A stretch of 64,000 bases of DNA from Kiloniellaceae bacterium (GCA_021776195.1 JAJFGK010000102.1:18462-82461); one strand, 5' to 3'; counted from the first letter of the stretch, positions 18,857 through 30,667 are shown. Notes: generated by a model from the sequence alone, not told the origin. Numbers and translations are program-made.

Positions 18857-20173
18857 CTAAAGCAGCATTGCCAGGGGGTCCTCGATCAGCCGTTTGAAGG
18901 CGGCGAGGAACTGAGCGCCCACCGCCCCGTCGACCACGCGATGGTCGACCGACAGGGTGCAGGACATGACGGTCGCCATGGCCAAGGCGTCGTCCTTGAC
19001 CACTGGGCGCTTCTCGCCGGCACCGACGGCCAGGATGCAGCCCTGGGGCGGGTTGATCACCGCGGCGAACTCCTTGACCCCGAACATACCCAGGTTGGAA
19101 ATCGAAAAGCCGCCGCCCTGATACTCCTCGGGCTTCAACTTGCCGTCGCGCGCCCGGCCCGCCAGGTCGCGCATGTCGCGGGAGATGGTCCCCAGGCCCT
19201 TGGTCTCCGCCGCCTTGATGATCGGCGTAATCAGGCCCGCCGGGGTCGCCACGGCGATCGACACGTCGGCGTGGTCATAGAACAGCAGGCCGCTGGGATC
19301 GTAGCTGGCATTGGCTTCAGGCACCTGCATCAGGGCCAGCGCGACCGCGCGGATGACGAAGTCGTTGACCGAGACCTTGGTGTCGTCGCGGGCGTTCAGC
19401 TCCTTGCGGATGGCGAGCAGCTTGTCCAGCTCGCATTCGACCGTCAGGTAGAAGTGCGGCACGGTCTGCTTCGATTCGGTGAGGCGCTGGGCGATCACCT
19501 TGCGCATGGCGGTGAGCGGCTCCTGGCGGTAGGTCATCCCGAGCATGTCCGCCAAGGCCTTGGCGCCAGGTCCCGACGCCGCCGCCGGGGCCGCAGCCGG
19601 CGCGCCGGCGGGCGCCGCGGCAGGTGCGGCCGCCCCTGCGACCGGACCCGCGGCGAGCGCGGCATCGATATCGGTTTTCACGATGCGGCCATGAGGACCG
19701 GACCCCTTGATCGCGGCAAGATCCAGGCCGGCTTGACGGGCCATGCGCTTGGCGAGCGGGCTGGCGAAGATGCGCGACCCATCGGTCGCAGCAGGGGCCG
19801 CAGCGGGAGCCGCAGTGGGAGCCGCAGCGGGAGCCGCGGTGGGTGCCGGCGCCGCAGGTGCAGCCTCGACGGGCGCGGCGGCGGGAGCCGGCGCCGCCGC
19901 GGGTGCGGCCTGGATCGCCGCGGCGTCCTCACCCTCTTCCAGCAAAACCGCGATCACCGCATTGACGGCGACGCCTTCGGTCCCCTCGGCCACCATGATC
20001 TTGCCGATGCGGCCTTCGTCGACGGCCTCGACCTCCATGGTCGCCTTGTCGGTCTCGATTTCCGCCATGACATCGCCCGAGGCGACCGTATCGCCCTCCT
20101 TGACGAGCCACTTGGCGAGCGTGCCCTCGGTCATGGTCGGCGAGAGGGCCGGCATCAGGATGTTGATTGGCAT
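18857..20173 (-). CDS. pdhC: Pyruvate dehydrogenase E2, dihydrolipoyllysine acetyltransferase
   Basis: E2 transfers the acetyl group from its lipoyl arm to CoA and forms the core of the complex. The 438 residues (ATG at 20173) show an N-terminal lipoyl domain with lipoylated K43 in [11 protein letters not shown], a long Ala/Pro linker, a peripheral-subunit-binding domain ([18 protein letters not shown]), a second Ala/Pro linker, and a catalytic domain ending with DHRVVDG (H411, D415). The first linker DNA contains near-perfect 12-bp repeats around 19798-19845. It follows pdhB by about 20 bp. Confidence 0.97.
   Translation of the reverse strand: MPINILMPALSPTMTEGTLAKWLVKEGDTVASGDVMAEIETDKATMEVEAVDEGRIGKIMVAEGTEGVAVNAVIAVLLEEGEDAAAIQAAPAAAPAPAAAPVEAAPAAPAPTAAPAAAPTAAPAAAPAATDGSRIFASPLAKRMARQAGLDLAAIKGSGPHGRIVKTDIDAALAAGPVAGAAAPAAAPAGAPAAAPAAASGPGAKALADMLGMTYRQEPLTAMRKVIAQRLTESKQTVPHFYLTVECELDKLLAIRKELNARDDTKVSVNDFVIRAVALALMQVPEANASYDPSGLLFYDHADVSIAVATPAGLITPIIKAAETKGLGTISRDMRDLAGRARDGKLKPEEYQGGGFSISNLGMFGVKEFAAVINPPQGCILAVGAGEKRPVVKDDALAMATVMSCTLSVDHRVVDGAVGAQFLAAFKRLIEDPLAMLL
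19798..19845. repeat. 12-bp tandem repeats in the PdhC linker
   Basis: About four near-identical copies of GCCGCAGCGGGA (plus-strand reading) lie head to tail, with T/C variation. They encode part of the Ala/Pro-rich flexible linker between the lipoyl and subunit-binding domains. The period is a multiple of three, so linker length can change in frame. Confidence 0.7.
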
Positions 20174-20192
20174 GGCGCGTTCCCCTCCCCGG

Positions 20193-21590
20193 TCAGTCGC
20201 GGTAGCAGACGGCTTTGGCGCCGTCCACGATGTCGGACGCCTGGGGCAGTGCCAGGGCTTCCAGATTGACCGCGTAGGGCATCGGGACGTCGACGCCGCA
20301 GACCCGGCGGACCGGCGCATCGAGCCAGTCGAAGGCCTGCTCCATCATCACGGCGGCGATCTCGGCACCGATCCCGCTCTGGCCCCAACCTTCCTCACAG
20401 CTCACAATGCGGTTGGTCTTCTTGGCCGAGGCGACAACGGTCTCGACATCGAGTGGACGGATACTGCGCAGATCGATGACCTCGGCCGAAATACCCTCGG
20501 CGGCCAGGGATTCGGCCGCTTCCAGGGCCTTGCCCACCATGATGGAAAAGGCGACCAGGGTCACGTCGCCGCCCGCGCGAACCACCTTGGCCTTGCCGAG
20601 CGGCACCAGCCAGTCGTCGTGCACCGGGACCTCGAAACTGCGCCCGTAGAGAATCTCGTTCTCCAGGAAGACCACCGGGTTGTTGTCCCGGATCGCCGCC
20701 TTCAAGAGGCCCTTGGCGTCGGCCGCCGAATAGGGTGCGACGACTGTCAGGCCGGGAACATGGGAGTACCAACTGGCGTAGCACTGGGAATGCTGGGCGC
20801 CGACCCGGGATGCCGCCCCGTTGGCCCCGCGAAAGACGATTGGCGAGGAGATTTGCCCGCCCGACATGTAGGCGGTTTTCGCCGCCGAGTTGATGATGTG
20901 GTCGACCGCCTGCATGGCGAAGTTGAAGGTCATGAACTCGACGATAGGCCTGAGACCGTACATCGCCGCGCCCACGCCCAGACCGGTAAAGCCGTGCTCG
21001 GTGATCGGCGTGTCGATCACCCGCTTGTCGCCGAACTCGTCGAGCAGTCCCTGGCTGACTTTGTAGGCCCCTTGATATTGCGCGACCTCCTCGCCCATCA
21101 GGAAGACCTTGTCGTCCCGGCGCATTTCCTCGGCCATGGCGTCGCGCAGGGCCTCGCGCACGGTCTGGGTCTGGGTTGGCCCGTCCCACTCCGGCTCCGC
21201 CGGACGTTCCATCGGATCGTGCCCGGCGGTGACCGCGACGGACGGCGCCGCCGGCGCGGACGCTTCGCTGGCCGCAGGGGCTTCGCTGGCCGCGGGGGCG
21301 GCAGGCGCGCTCTGCGCCGCTGCGCCCTCCAGGGCCGCGGCGTCTTCGCCCTCTTCCAACATCAGGGCGATGACGCTGTTGACCGCCACCCCCTCGGTGC
21401 CCTCGGCGACGACGATCTTGCCGAGAATGCCTTCATCGACGGCCTCGACCTCCATGGTCGCCTTATCGGTTTCGATCTCGGCAATCGCGTCGCCGGCGCT
21501 CACGCTGTCGCCTTCGGCTTTCAGCCACTTGGCGAGCGTGCCCTCGGTCATGGTCGGCGACAGCGCCGGCATGAGAACTTGAACTGGCAT
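20193..21590 (-). CDS. pdhB: Pyruvate dehydrogenase E1 beta subunit with N-terminal lipoyl domain
   Basis: The protein forms the alpha2beta2 E1 component with PdhA, decarboxylating pyruvate on thiamine diphosphate. Its 465 residues exceed a plain E1-beta (about 330) because residues 1-80 are a lipoyl domain (K43 in [11 protein letters not shown]), followed by an Ala/Ser/Pro linker (about 82-120) and the transketolase-type body ([40 protein letters not shown]). The extra lipoyl domain is characteristic of alphaproteobacterial PdhB. The lipoyl region is nearly identical to that of PdhC. The pdhA stop lies about 30 bp upstream. Confidence 0.97.
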   Translation of the reverse strand: MPVQVLMPALSPTMTEGTLAKWLKAEGDSVSAGDAIAEIETDKATMEVEAVDEGILGKIVVAEGTEGVAVNSVIALMLEEGEDAAALEGAAAQSAPAAPAASEAPAASEASAPAAPSVAVTAGHDPMERPAEPEWDGPTQTQTVREALRDAMAEEMRRDDKVFLMGEEVAQYQGAYKVSQGLLDEFGDKRVIDTPITEHGFTGLGVGAAMYGLRPIVEFMTFNFAMQAVDHIINSAAKTAYMSGGQISSPIVFRGANGAASRVGAQHSQCYASWYSHVPGLTVVAPYSAADAKGLLKAAIRDNNPVVFLENEILYGRSFEVPVHDDWLVPLGKAKVVRAGGDVTLVAFSIMVGKALEAAESLAAEGISAEVIDLRSIRPLDVETVVASAKKTNRIVSCEEGWGQSGIGAEIAAVMMEQAFDWLDAPVRRVCGVDVPMPYAVNLEALALPQASDIVDGAKAVCYRD

Positions 21591-21621
21591 GGATCTTTGG
21601 CTCCCTGGGTCCGGTCGGTCG

Positions 21622-22659
21622 TCAGGCCGTGGCCGGCGCGGTCACATCGGTGTAGAGCTCCGAGGGGTCGGGCTCGGGACTGGTCTGCGCGAAATCGGCC
21701 GCCTCGGAGACCACGGCTTTTACCGCCTTGTCGATCTCTTTCAGTTTGGCCTCATCGGCGATCTTTTCGGTCTGCAGGTAGCCCCGCAGACGTTCGATCG
21801 GATCGCGTTCCTGGCGCATCTTCTGGACTTCTTCCTTGCTCCGGTATTTCGCCGGATCCGACATGGAATGACCGCGATAACGGTAGGTCAGCATTTCCAG
21901 GATGTAGGGGCCTTTACCGCCGCGCGCATGAGCCGCGGCCTTCTGCCCCGCCTCGCGCACGGCCAAGACGTCCATTCCGTCGACCTGAAGCCCGGGAATG
22001 CCGTAGGCCGCACCGCGATGATAAAGCTCGGTGCTCTTGGCAGAGGACCGCTCGATGGCTGTGCCCATGCCGTACTTGTTGTTCTCGATGACGTAGATCA
22101 CCGGCAGGCTCCAGAGTGCGGCCATATTGAAAGACTCGTAGACCTGTCCCTGGTTCAAGGCGCCGTCGCCCAGGTAGGCGAGGCAGACAGCCTTCTCCTC
22201 GAGGTATTTATGGGCGAAGGCCAAGCCAGTGCCGATCGGCACTTGGGCGCCAACGATACCGTGGCCGCCGAAGAACTTCTGCTCGCGGCTGAACATATGC
22301 ATCGAGCCGCCCTTGCCCTTGGAATAGCCGCCCGAACGGCCGGTCAGTTCCGCCATCACGCCCTTGGGATCCATGCCGCTGGCCAGCATGTGGCCGTGAT
22401 CGCGGTAGGACGTGACGTTGCTGTCGATTTCGGTTGTCGCCGCCCGCATCCCCACCACCACGGCTTCTTGACCGATATAGAGGTGACAGAAGCCGCCGAT
22501 CAGGCCCATGCCGTACATCTGGCCGGCCTTTTCCTCGAAGCGGCGGATCAAGAGCATGTCGGCGTAGTACTGGACAATCTGGTCTGCATTCACCGGCGCC
22601 GCCGCACTCTTCTTGCGGCGGCCGCCAGCTTTCTTCTGCGCTGTCGCTCTGGTGGCCAT
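21622..22659 (-). CDS. pdhA: Pyruvate dehydrogenase E1 alpha subunit
   Basis: E1-alpha binds thiamine diphosphate and starts pyruvate decarboxylation. The ATG at 22659, preceded by a purine-rich AAGAGAGC, gives 345 residues after a short Lys/Ala-rich tail. Diagnostic segments are [17 protein letters not shown], the ThDP motif [20 protein letters not shown] ending in ENN, and the phosphorylation-loop-like [15 protein letters not shown]. It is the first gene of the pdhA-pdhB-pdhC-lpdA-lipA run, so the operon promoter should lie in the AT-rich stretch immediately upstream. Confidence 0.97.
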   Translation of the reverse strand: MATRATAQKKAGGRRKKSAAAPVNADQIVQYYADMLLIRRFEEKAGQMYGMGLIGGFCHLYIGQEAVVVGMRAATTEIDSNVTSYRDHGHMLASGMDPKGVMAELTGRSGGYSKGKGGSMHMFSREQKFFGGHGIVGAQVPIGTGLAFAHKYLEEKAVCLAYLGDGALNQGQVYESFNMAALWSLPVIYVIENNKYGMGTAIERSSAKSTELYHRGAAYGIPGLQVDGMDVLAVREAGQKAAAHARGGKGPYILEMLTYRYRGHSMSDPAKYRSKEEVQKMRQERDPIERLRGYLQTEKIADEAKLKEIDKAVKAVVSEAADFAQTSPEPDPSELYTDVTAPATA

Positions 22660-23042
22660 TGAAGCTCTCTTTTTTGGGCTGCTGAAAGATCGGCCCGAAC
22701 GAGCCGGCAAGTGTTAAGATAGAGAGATTAACTTACAAATACAATAACTTTTAACTTGCTGATAATGTTATATTATTTGTATATTACTAATATTTCAGTT
22801 AATATCGATTTCACTCAAGTGAACTGCGCCACCGAAAGACCGCCGGAGGTGCCGGATTCCAGGCGCCGGACGGAGGGCGGATGTCAGGCCCGACCGGATG
22901 CCCAGCCGGATCGTCCCCAAACCGGCGATCGAGAACTTGGCCGCCGCAGCGCCCCTTGCGCTCGACCTTCCCGTCGCCGAGGCATAGCATTCTCGGTCAA
23001 GTGGGCCGGTCCATCGGCACGGCCCCGGAGGATGATCTTTCC
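22660..23042. other. Divergent intergenic region between pdhA and the PhyH gene
   Basis: No gene is supported in these 383 bp. Positions about 22711-22812 are clearly AT-rich and probably hold the pdh operon promoter on minus and perhaps the promoter for the plus-strand PhyH gene. The remaining 230 bp are GC-rich. No convincing -35/-10 pair or riboswitch was seen. GGAGG at 23029-23033 is the likely ribosome-binding site of the PhyH gene. Confidence 0.6.
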
Positions 23043-23786
23043 ATGAGCGATCTTCGCCAGGCATTGTTCGAGATCGAGCTCTACGGCTTCACATTGATCG
23101 AGGAAGTCCTGAGCGGCGATGAGGTCGCCGCCATTCGGGCCGTCAACGAGCGCCTGCTGGTCCAGGAAGGCGCCGATCTCGAGTTCATGGGCCGGGCCGG
23201 TCACATCTCCAATCTGCCGACGCTCGATCCGATCTATTGGCCGCTCATCGACCATCCGCGTGTGCTGCCTCTGCTCGAGGCCGTGATGGGCGAAAACCTG
23301 ATTCTCGCGAGCCTGAACTCCCGCGTCGTGCGCCCTGGGGAAGGTCGCCAGACCCTGCATGCCGACGTTCCCGAGGCCCTGCACCGGCCCGGCGCACCGG
23401 TCATGATGAACACCGGCTGGATGCTGGACGACTTCACCGAAGACAACGGCGCCACCTTCATCGTGCCCGGCTCCCATCACATGGGGCGTCGAACGCCGCC
23501 CGAGGACCTGGAGGTGAACCGGCTGACCCGTGCCGTGGCCCCGGCGGGGAGCGTGCTTTTGTTCAACGGACAGTGCTGGCACGCCGGTGGCGAAAACCGG
23601 ACCGACCGGCCGCGCCATTGCCTCTTCGGCCACTACCGCGTGGCGGACTGGACCCGGTTCCAGCTCGACCCGCACCGCGGATTTCCCGAAGCCTGGTTTG
23701 GCCGCCTCAACGAGCGCCAGAAGCGCCTGATGCGTATGCACAAGGGGTTGGGACATCCCCATTCGAGCGACTACGACGAAGTCTGA
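23043..23786 (+). CDS. Phytanoyl-CoA dioxygenase (PhyH)-family Fe(II)/2-oxoglutarate oxygenase
   Basis: The 247 residues match the PhyH fold. The facial triad is H106-x-D108 (LHADVPE) and H180 (CWHAGGENRTDRP), with an arginine at about 189-191 for 2-oxoglutarate; PGSHHMGRR (142-150) is also typical. Such enzymes hydroxylate diverse small molecules (ectoine, halogenated or alkyl chains), and substrate cannot be read from sequence. The next gene, on the same strand 59 bp downstream, is an EamA transporter; the two could form a modification-export pair. They sit between pdhA and ftsB on the opposite strand, suggesting later insertion. Confidence 0.85.
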   Translation: MSDLRQALFEIELYGFTLIEEVLSGDEVAAIRAVNERLLVQEGADLEFMGRAGHISNLPTLDPIYWPLIDHPRVLPLLEAVMGENLILASLNSRVVRPGEGRQTLHADVPEALHRPGAPVMMNTGWMLDDFTEDNGATFIVPGSHHMGRRTPPEDLEVNRLTRAVAPAGSVLLFNGQCWHAGGENRTDRPRHCLFGHYRVADWTRFQLDPHRGFPEAWFGRLNERQKRLMRMHKGLGHPHSSDYDEV

Positions 23787-23845
23787 CAAGCAAAGTCACT
23801 GGGGTATAATTTTGAGAATCAATTACTTAGTGAGCCGTTTTTGCC

Positions 23846-24772
23846 ATGAGTAGAGCCGCGCTTGGCGTGACCCTGGCGCTGGTCTTCGTGTTCCTGGAGT
23901 CCATGCAGTTCGTGTTCTTTGGCGCCCTCTTCCAGCGCATGAGTTCCTTTCTGTTCGGCTTTTTGGTCTTCGGCGCGACGATCATCGGCTTCGTGGGCTG
24001 GACCGCCGCGACCAAGCCCCAGCAAATCAAGAGGGCCCTGGCCAACCCGGCGCCCCTGATCGGGGTCAATGTCTGCGCCGCCTTGACCTTCACGGCCTAT
24101 CTTGCCTCGGTGCAGTTGATCGAGCCTGCCATCACCTACACGATCTCCGCCGGGGCAATGCCGATCACGACCTACATCCTCTACCGCTGCGGCCTGCCCG
24201 AGGGCGAGGACCTGCGCAACAGGAGGGAGACGATCGGTCATATTCTGCTTTTTTGCGGCATCCTGTTCCTGGCGGTCGCGACAGTGGCGGGCCAGTCAGG
24301 CTTTGTTCGCGGCGGCTGGCAGGCCGCCCTCGCCGGGGTCCTGCTGGCCGTCGTGGACGGTGTGTTCTTCACCTGGATCCTGGTCTACTCGCAAAGACTG
24401 GACCGGGCCGGGGTCGGCCCGGGCGCCGTGCTGGGTCTGCGGCTGCCGCTCTATGTCCTTGTCACCGGTGGGATTGTCGTATTCGAGGTCGATCATGGGG
24501 CGGCGCTGGAAACATCCGAGATTGCCCTGTATGCGGCACTGGGTTTCCTCCTCACGATACCGCCGCTCTACACCCTGCAAAAGGCGGTCGCGATGATCTC
24601 GACCCTGACGGTCTCGGCGCTGACGGCGCTGGGACCCTTCGTCATCTTCGGTCTACAGATGATCGAGGGCCGGGTCGACTACTCCCAGGCGACACTGCTG
24701 GGCCTGTCAGTTTACTGTACGGGGGCCCTGTTTGCCGCCTTCGGCGCCGTGAGAGCAGCCGCAAGGGTTTAA
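23846..24772 (+). CDS. EamA/DMT-family transporter
   Basis: The 308 residues form about ten hydrophobic helices in two repeated halves, as in drug/metabolite transporters of the EamA family. The first half ends with VQLIEPAITYTISAGAMPIT and the second with MISTLTVSALTALGPFVIF, both resembling the conserved ends of EamA units. Likely a plasma-membrane exporter of a small metabolite; substrate unknown. It follows the PhyH oxygenase in the same direction. Confidence 0.8.
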   Translation: MSRAALGVTLALVFVFLESMQFVFFGALFQRMSSFLFGFLVFGATIIGFVGWTAATKPQQIKRALANPAPLIGVNVCAALTFTAYLASVQLIEPAITYTISAGAMPITTYILYRCGLPEGEDLRNRRETIGHILLFCGILFLAVATVAGQSGFVRGGWQAALAGVLLAVVDGVFFTWILVYSQRLDRAGVGPGAVLGLRLPLYVLVTGGIVVFEVDHGAALETSEIALYAALGFLLTIPPLYTLQKAVAMISTLTVSALTALGPFVIFGLQMIEGRVDYSQATLLGLSVYCTGALFAAFGAVRAAARV

Positions 24773-24789
24773 GACGACGTGGATGGACT

Positions 24790-25119
24790 TTAGCGGTCGG
24801 CCTCGCCGGGCGTCAGCATGATGACATAGTCGTCGGGATGGCCGAGATTTAGCAGCTTCATCGCTTCCTCCTCCAGGAGGTCGGGATCGAGGCTTGGCCG
24901 GCGCAGCCGCTGGACCTTGTTCTCGATCCGTTGGCGCTCGGCGGAGAGGGAGGCGTGGGCCGTCCGGGCCTCGGCGACCTGGTCGCGCCGCTCCAGCAGC
25001 GCGTTCAATCCGCGCCCGCCATGAATGGCGTGATAGGTGAAATAGCCCACCAGCACGGCAAGCAGTGCTTGGCCGCCCACCAGGGGAATGCGTTTTCCGA
25101 GATCGCGAAGCAACGACAT
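24790..25119 (-). CDS. ftsB: FtsB/DivIC-family septum formation initiator
   Basis: FtsB bridges FtsQ and FtsL in the divisome. The 109 residues have the expected form: short cytoplasmic start, one transmembrane helix (about 15-32), a coiled coil (about 40-75, including LERRDQVAEARTAHASLSAE), and a C-terminal segment with LDPDLLEEEAMKLLNLGHPDD that matches the alphaproteobacterial family. It lies downstream of eno, where ftsB is found in many proteobacteria, though separated by 231 bp containing a strong hairpin. Confidence 0.88.
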   Translation of the reverse strand: MSLLRDLGKRIPLVGGQALLAVLVGYFTYHAIHGGRGLNALLERRDQVAEARTAHASLSAERQRIENKVQRLRRPSLDPDLLEEEAMKLLNLGHPDDYVIMLTPGEADR

Positions 25120-25203
25120 GGGGCGGACCGAATCATATTCGCCGACTCCATGTCAAACAAAAAAGAGTCTTAGATTCCAATATGATTCCTGGTGTCCTTC
25201 AGG

Positions 25204-25234
25204 AGAGAGTCCATGTTCTTGCGATGGACTCTCT
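25204..25234 (-). terminator. Hairpin between eno and ftsB
   Basis: A perfect 11-bp inverted repeat (AGAGAGTCCAT with its complement) flanks a 9-nt loop, 117 bp after the eno stop. It lacks a clear T-run on the minus strand, so it could be an imperfect terminator, a processing site or a stability element. It separates eno from ftsB transcriptionally or sets their ratio. Confidence 0.5.
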
Positions 25235-25350
25235 TTGGTCCCAAATGAGAACGAATCGGCTGAGCACCAAATATCGGGGGTTGGCCGACCGGGGTCCCCC
25301 AACTCTAGTGGGTCGGACGTTTGAAGATTCGTCCTTCGTTCGCATCTGTT

Positions 25351-26691
<1,341 letters not shown>

Positions 26692-26721
26692 CTAAAGACG
26701 CAAGGTCCCCGTCAAGCGGGG

Positions 26722-27786
26722 TCACAGGTGGATGCTGCGCTGGCGCGGCCCGCCCTCGGCCTGCTGGGCCGCCGGCGGATCGCAGAAAAACGAGGTCAAG
26801 ACAAAGCGAATTCCGGAGGTTACAGGCCGGGCTTCATGTAACATGGAAACCGAAAATACCGCCGCCGCGCCGGCCGCCATCTTGTAGCCCCGTGGTCCGT
26901 ACTCGGGAAAGTGAAGCTCGCCACCCTCGAAATCGTCGTTCAGGTTCAAGGAAAGCGCAAAGCGCCGCTTCCGGTCCTCGCGCAGGTCGTCGCGGTGCAG
27001 TCCGAAGAAATCCTGGCGCACCGGCTGGTAGGCCATGACGATGGGAAGGTCGAAAACGAAGGGTGCCTGGTACTGGAAGACCTTGACCAGTTCCGGGCTG
27101 ATCCGGCGCGCCAGGGTCATGTTGAGCTCGCGCTTCAACTCGCGGTCCTCGATGACATGTTCCAGGGTGCGCTTGCCGCCCAGATCGTAGGTATTGGTCT
27201 TTCCCGTCGAAACCCCGCCTTCCCGGTGTTCGCCCTGCCAGAGACCGATCAGGCGCTCGCGGAAGGTCTGGTCGATCACATTGGGCAGAACCAGGACCGG
27301 CGCGGCCGGCGGCACGCCCGCGGCTTCCTCTTCCATGGCGCTTTGCCAGGCTTCGAGACCGGCGCGCAGGGGCGTCAGGTCCGGCCCGACGGGCTGGGAG
27401 GCCAGAACCCTCTGATTGGGGTCGAGCAGGTAGATAAATCCCGGCGCGGGCGATTCAGCGCCGCTTTGCAGCAAGCCCGACAGGACCCCACCTTCGGGAT
27501 CGACCAGGGTCATGCCGTCGAGCGCCGCAAGACGTTCACCAAGGCCAGGCCATGACTTGCCTGTCAGACCGAAGAACTGAGACTTCGCCGCCTGCCAGGT
27601 CGTGGCATCGGCCTGGAAGGCGGCCAGAAGCGCCTCGGCAAGGGGGTGCCCCGGCTCGCGTAGAGCCAGCAGCAGAACCGGCCCGCCGCGCAGTTCGTGA
27701 TAGAAGCTGCGCCCGGTCCCGGCAGTGTCCGGCAGGACGAAGTTGTGGACCCTGTCGCCCAGGGCAAGGGGCGCTTCGGCCGCCAT
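26722..27786 (-). CDS. Cysteine-free thioredoxin-fold domain fused to a prolyl-4-hydroxylase-like 2OG-Fe(II) oxygenase
   Basis: The start is taken as the ATG at 27786 (354 residues); an ATG 15 bp upstream is possible. Residues about 7-150 look like a peroxiredoxin-type thioredoxin fold (GDRVHNFVLPDTAG; VDPEGGVLSGLL; YLLDPNQRVLAS), but where peroxiredoxins carry the catalytic Cys this has LALREPGHPLAE. The only Cys in the protein is C335. Residues about 165-338 are a P4H-like oxygenase with H264-x-D266, distal H317 and R327. The redox-type domain thus cannot act as a thiol peroxidase and may recruit substrate. It sits between kdsA and eno. Confidence 0.75.
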   Translation of the reverse strand: MAAEAPLALGDRVHNFVLPDTAGTGRSFYHELRGGPVLLLALREPGHPLAEALLAAFQADATTWQAAKSQFFGLTGKSWPGLGERLAALDGMTLVDPEGGVLSGLLQSGAESPAPGFIYLLDPNQRVLASQPVGPDLTPLRAGLEAWQSAMEEEAAGVPPAAPVLVLPNVIDQTFRERLIGLWQGEHREGGVSTGKTNTYDLGGKRTLEHVIEDRELKRELNMTLARRISPELVKVFQYQAPFVFDLPIVMAYQPVRQDFFGLHRDDLREDRKRRFALSLNLNDDFEGGELHFPEYGPRGYKMAAGAAAVFSVSMLHEARPVTSGIRFVLTSFFCDPPAAQQAEGGPRQRSIHL

Positions 27787-27916
27787 GATCGCCGTCCTCA
27801 TCCAGGTCCGTTTCGTCGCCAGCTCCGTCCGGCAACTGCTTAATGCCGCACAACGGCCTTCTCAAGTCCGATTTGGGCCAATCGGCTGCTTTTGCGCCAG
27901 ATCAAACAAACCGGTG

Positions 27917-28768
27917 TCAGTCGGTAAGCGTCAGGGGGTTGGCCTTGGCCAGCCGATCGAAGGCCTGGAGATCCGCCAGAACCGCCGGCATCCGGTCGAG
28001 CCGGATCATGTTGGGGCCGTCGGAGGGGGCATTGTCCGGGTCTTGATGGGTCTCGATGAAGACCGCCGCGACACCGACCGAGATCGCCGCCCTGGCCAGG
28101 ACCGGCGCGAACTCGCGCTGGCCGCCGGAGGAAGCGCCCTGTCCGCCCGGCTGAGCCACCGAGTGGGTCGCGTCGAAGACCACCGGACAGCCGGTCTGCT
28201 GGGCCATGATCGGCAGAGCCCGGAGGTCCGTCACCAGGGTGTTGTAGCCGAAGGAGGCGCCCCTTTCGCAGACCATCACCCGCTCGTTGCCGGCTTCAAG
28301 CAGCTTGTTGGACACGTTTTTCATGTCCCAAGGCGCGAGGAACTGGCCCTTCTTGACGTTGATCGCCCGGCCGGTCGCCGCGGCGGCCAGCAGCAGGTCG
28401 GTTTGGCGGCAGAGGAAGGCCGGGATCTGCAACACGTCGACCATTTCGGCGACCGCGGCGCACTGGCCCGGGTCGTGGACGTCGGTCAGCACGGGGCAGC
28501 CGAAGGCCTCGCGCACCGCGGCCAGGATCTCGACCCCCTCCTCCAGGCCGATTCCCCGCGCCGCCGTGAGACTGGTGCGGTTGGCCTTGTCGTAGGAGCT
28601 CTTGTAGATGAAGCCGATACCGAGCTTTCCCGTCGCCTCCGCCAGCACGCCCGCCATATCGAAGGCATGCTGACGGCTTTCGATCTGGCAGGGTCCGGCG
28701 ATCAGCACGAACGGCCGGTCATTGGCGATGGTCAGATCCCCGACATCGACTTGGCGGGAGGAAGGCAT
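27917..28768 (-). CDS. kdsA: 3-deoxy-8-phosphooctulonate synthase (KDO-8-phosphate synthase)
   Basis: KdsA condenses phosphoenolpyruvate with arabinose 5-phosphate to make KDO-8-phosphate for lipopolysaccharide. The 283 residues include [62 protein letters not shown], and [13 protein letters not shown] [12 protein letters not shown], all family landmarks. It follows pyrG after 24 bp on the same strand. Presence supports a KDO-containing outer membrane. Confidence 0.97.
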   Translation of the reverse strand: MPSSRQVDVGDLTIANDRPFVLIAGPCQIESRQHAFDMAGVLAEATGKLGIGFIYKSSYDKANRTSLTAARGIGLEEGVEILAAVREAFGCPVLTDVHDPGQCAAVAEMVDVLQIPAFLCRQTDLLLAAAATGRAINVKKGQFLAPWDMKNVSNKLLEAGNERVMVCERGASFGYNTLVTDLRALPIMAQQTGCPVVFDATHSVAQPGGQGASSGGQREFAPVLARAAISVGVAAVFIETHQDPDNAPSDGPNMIRLDRMPAVLADLQAFDRLAKANPLTLTD

Positions 28769-28792
28769 CGTTTGTTCCTCTGTTGGTCTCGC

Positions 28793-30418
28793 TTAGACGA
28801 GGCGCGACTGCGCGATGGCCGCCTGCACGAAGGAGGTGAAGAGCGGATGCGGCGCGAAGGGCTTCGATTTCAGCTCGGGGTGAAACTGCACGCCGACGAA
28901 CCAGGGATGGTCCGACAGCTCGACAATCTCCGGCAGTTCACCGTCCGGCGACAGCCCGGAAAAGCTGAGGCCGGCCCTTTCGAGCGCCTCGCGGTAATGA
29001 ATGTTGACCTCGTAGCGATGGCGGTGGCGCTCGCTGATCTCGCCGCTCTGGTAGATATCGGCGATACGGCTGTCGGGGCGCAGGAGACAAGGGTAGCTGC
29101 CAAGCCGCATGGTGCCGCCCAGGTCGCCGTCTTCTTCGCGGGTTTCCACCTGATTGCCGCGGGTCCACTCGGTCATCAGGCCGACCACGGGGTCCGCCTG
29201 GGGGCCGAACTCGGTCGAACTGGCCTCCGCATAGCCGGCCAGGTTCCGGGCCGCCTCGATCACCGCCATCTGCATGCCAAAACAGATGCCGAAGTAAGGC
29301 ACGCCGTGCTCGCGCGCGAAGCGGGCGGCCGCGATCTTGCCTTCGGCGCCGCGTTCGCCAAAACCGCCGGGAACCAAGATGCCGTGAACATTCTCCAGTT
29401 CCTGAATGGTGCCTTCGCTCTCGAAGATCTCGGAATCGAGCCAGGAAATCTTGACCCTCGCCTGGTTGGCGATTCCGCCATGGGTCAGGGCCTCGGCGAG
29501 GGATTTGTAAGCATCCAGCAGCGCGGTGTACTTGCCCACGACGCCGATCGTGACCTCGCCGTCCGGATCGCGGATCGCCTTGGTCACCCGGTCCCAGGTG
29601 GCCAGGTCGGGCGCCCGGGCCTCGAGCCCGAAGTAGCGGCAGACCTCGCCGTCCAGGCCTTCCTCGTGGTAGGCCCGCGGCACGGCGTAGATCGTATCGA
29701 CATCGCAGGCCTCGACCACGGCCTCTTCGCGCACGTTGCAGAACAGCGCGATCTTGCGCTGCTCCTCCTTGGGAATCGGCCGGTCGGTGCGGCAGACCAG
29801 GATGTCCGCCTTGATGCCGACCGACTGCAACTCTTTCACCGAATGCTGGGTCGGCTTGGTCTTCAACTCGCCGGCGGCCGCGATGTAAGGCAACAGGGTG
29901 CAGTGGATGAACAGCGTGCGTTCGCGGCCCAACTCGTTGCCCAGCTGCCGGATCGCCTCGAGAAAGGGCAGCGATTCGATATCGCCCACCGTGCCGCCGA
30001 TCTCGCAGACGACGAAGTCCTCGTCGCCGACATCGGCCATGACGAAGGCCTTGATGGCGTCGGTGACATGGGGAATGACCTGAACCGTGGCGCCCAGGTA
30101 CTCGCCGCGCCGCTCCTTGGCCAGAACCGTCGAATAGATGTGGCCGGCGGTCACCGTGTCGCTGCGGCGCCCGGCGACGCCGGTGAAACGCTCATAGTGG
30201 CCCAGATCGAGGTCGGTCTCGGCCCCGTCGTCGGTGACGTAGACCTCGCCGTGCTGGTAGGGCGACATGGTCCCGGGGTCCACGTTCAGATAGGGATCGA
30301 GCTTGCGAAGGCGGACCTTGAAGCCACGAGCCTGCAGGAGCGCGCCGAGAGCCGCTGCGCAGAGACCTTTTCCGAGGGAAGAGACCACGCCGCCGGTGAT
30401 GAAGATGTACCGCGTCAT
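28793..30418 (-). CDS. pyrG: CTP synthase
   Basis: PyrG makes CTP from UTP using ATP and glutamine. The 541 residues show the synthase domain ([20 protein letters not shown] with the nucleotide loop; [20 protein letters not shown]) and a C-terminal class I glutamine amidotransferase domain with the nucleophile in [14 protein letters not shown] and the His-Glu pair in FHPELKS. Length is normal. It lies 249 bp downstream of secG and 24 bp upstream of kdsA, a conserved order. Confidence 0.98.
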   Translation of the reverse strand: MTRYIFITGGVVSSLGKGLCAAALGALLQARGFKVRLRKLDPYLNVDPGTMSPYQHGEVYVTDDGAETDLDLGHYERFTGVAGRRSDTVTAGHIYSTVLAKERRGEYLGATVQVIPHVTDAIKAFVMADVGDEDFVVCEIGGTVGDIESLPFLEAIRQLGNELGRERTLFIHCTLLPYIAAAGELKTKPTQHSVKELQSVGIKADILVCRTDRPIPKEEQRKIALFCNVREEAVVEACDVDTIYAVPRAYHEEGLDGEVCRYFGLEARAPDLATWDRVTKAIRDPDGEVTIGVVGKYTALLDAYKSLAEALTHGGIANQARVKISWLDSEIFESEGTIQELENVHGILVPGGFGERGAEGKIAAARFAREHGVPYFGICFGMQMAVIEAARNLAGYAEASSTEFGPQADPVVGLMTEWTRGNQVETREEDGDLGGTMRLGSYPCLLRPDSRIADIYQSGEISERHRHRYEVNIHYREALERAGLSFSGLSPDGELPEIVELSDHPWFVGVQFHPELKSKPFAPHPLFTSFVQAAIAQSRLV

Positions 30419-30667
30419 GGACCGGCAATAAACGCGTATTGCCCGGCCGGCACAAGCCTTTGCGCAAGCTTTGCTCGATGGCCCGGGAGGTGCTGATCTA
30501 AGTCTTTGAAAAAGTGCGATTCACCGGACTGCTCCACACCGCCCTTCCGGACCTGTCCGATCGCGCTGCTGGTCTCGCCCGCAAAGTCGTGGCCGCAAGG
30601 GAAGACGCCGCTGTCGATTCGGGCGGCGGATTCATTGGGCCCGGACAAGACCCTCCCCGACACGCCC

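Noticed and set aside
19600..19900. Repeat-rich tract considered as CRISPR-like
   Set aside because: The repeats are contiguous, without spacers, and encode the Ala/Pro linker of PdhC.
17486..20269. Very long open frame (927 codons) on plus across lpdA and pdhC
   Set aside because: It is exactly antisense to well-identified genes. In high-GC DNA the opposite frame is often open; the translation is rich in His, Gly, Arg and Asp with no domain.
27725..30496. Long open frame (923 codons) on plus across kdsA and pyrG
   Set aside because: Antisense shadow of kdsA and pyrG with no recognisable domain and no ribosome-binding site.
30419..30667. Possible tRNA between pyrG and secG
   Set aside because: tRNA genes sometimes lie near secG, but no GGTTCGA-type T-arm or acceptor pairing was found on either strand.
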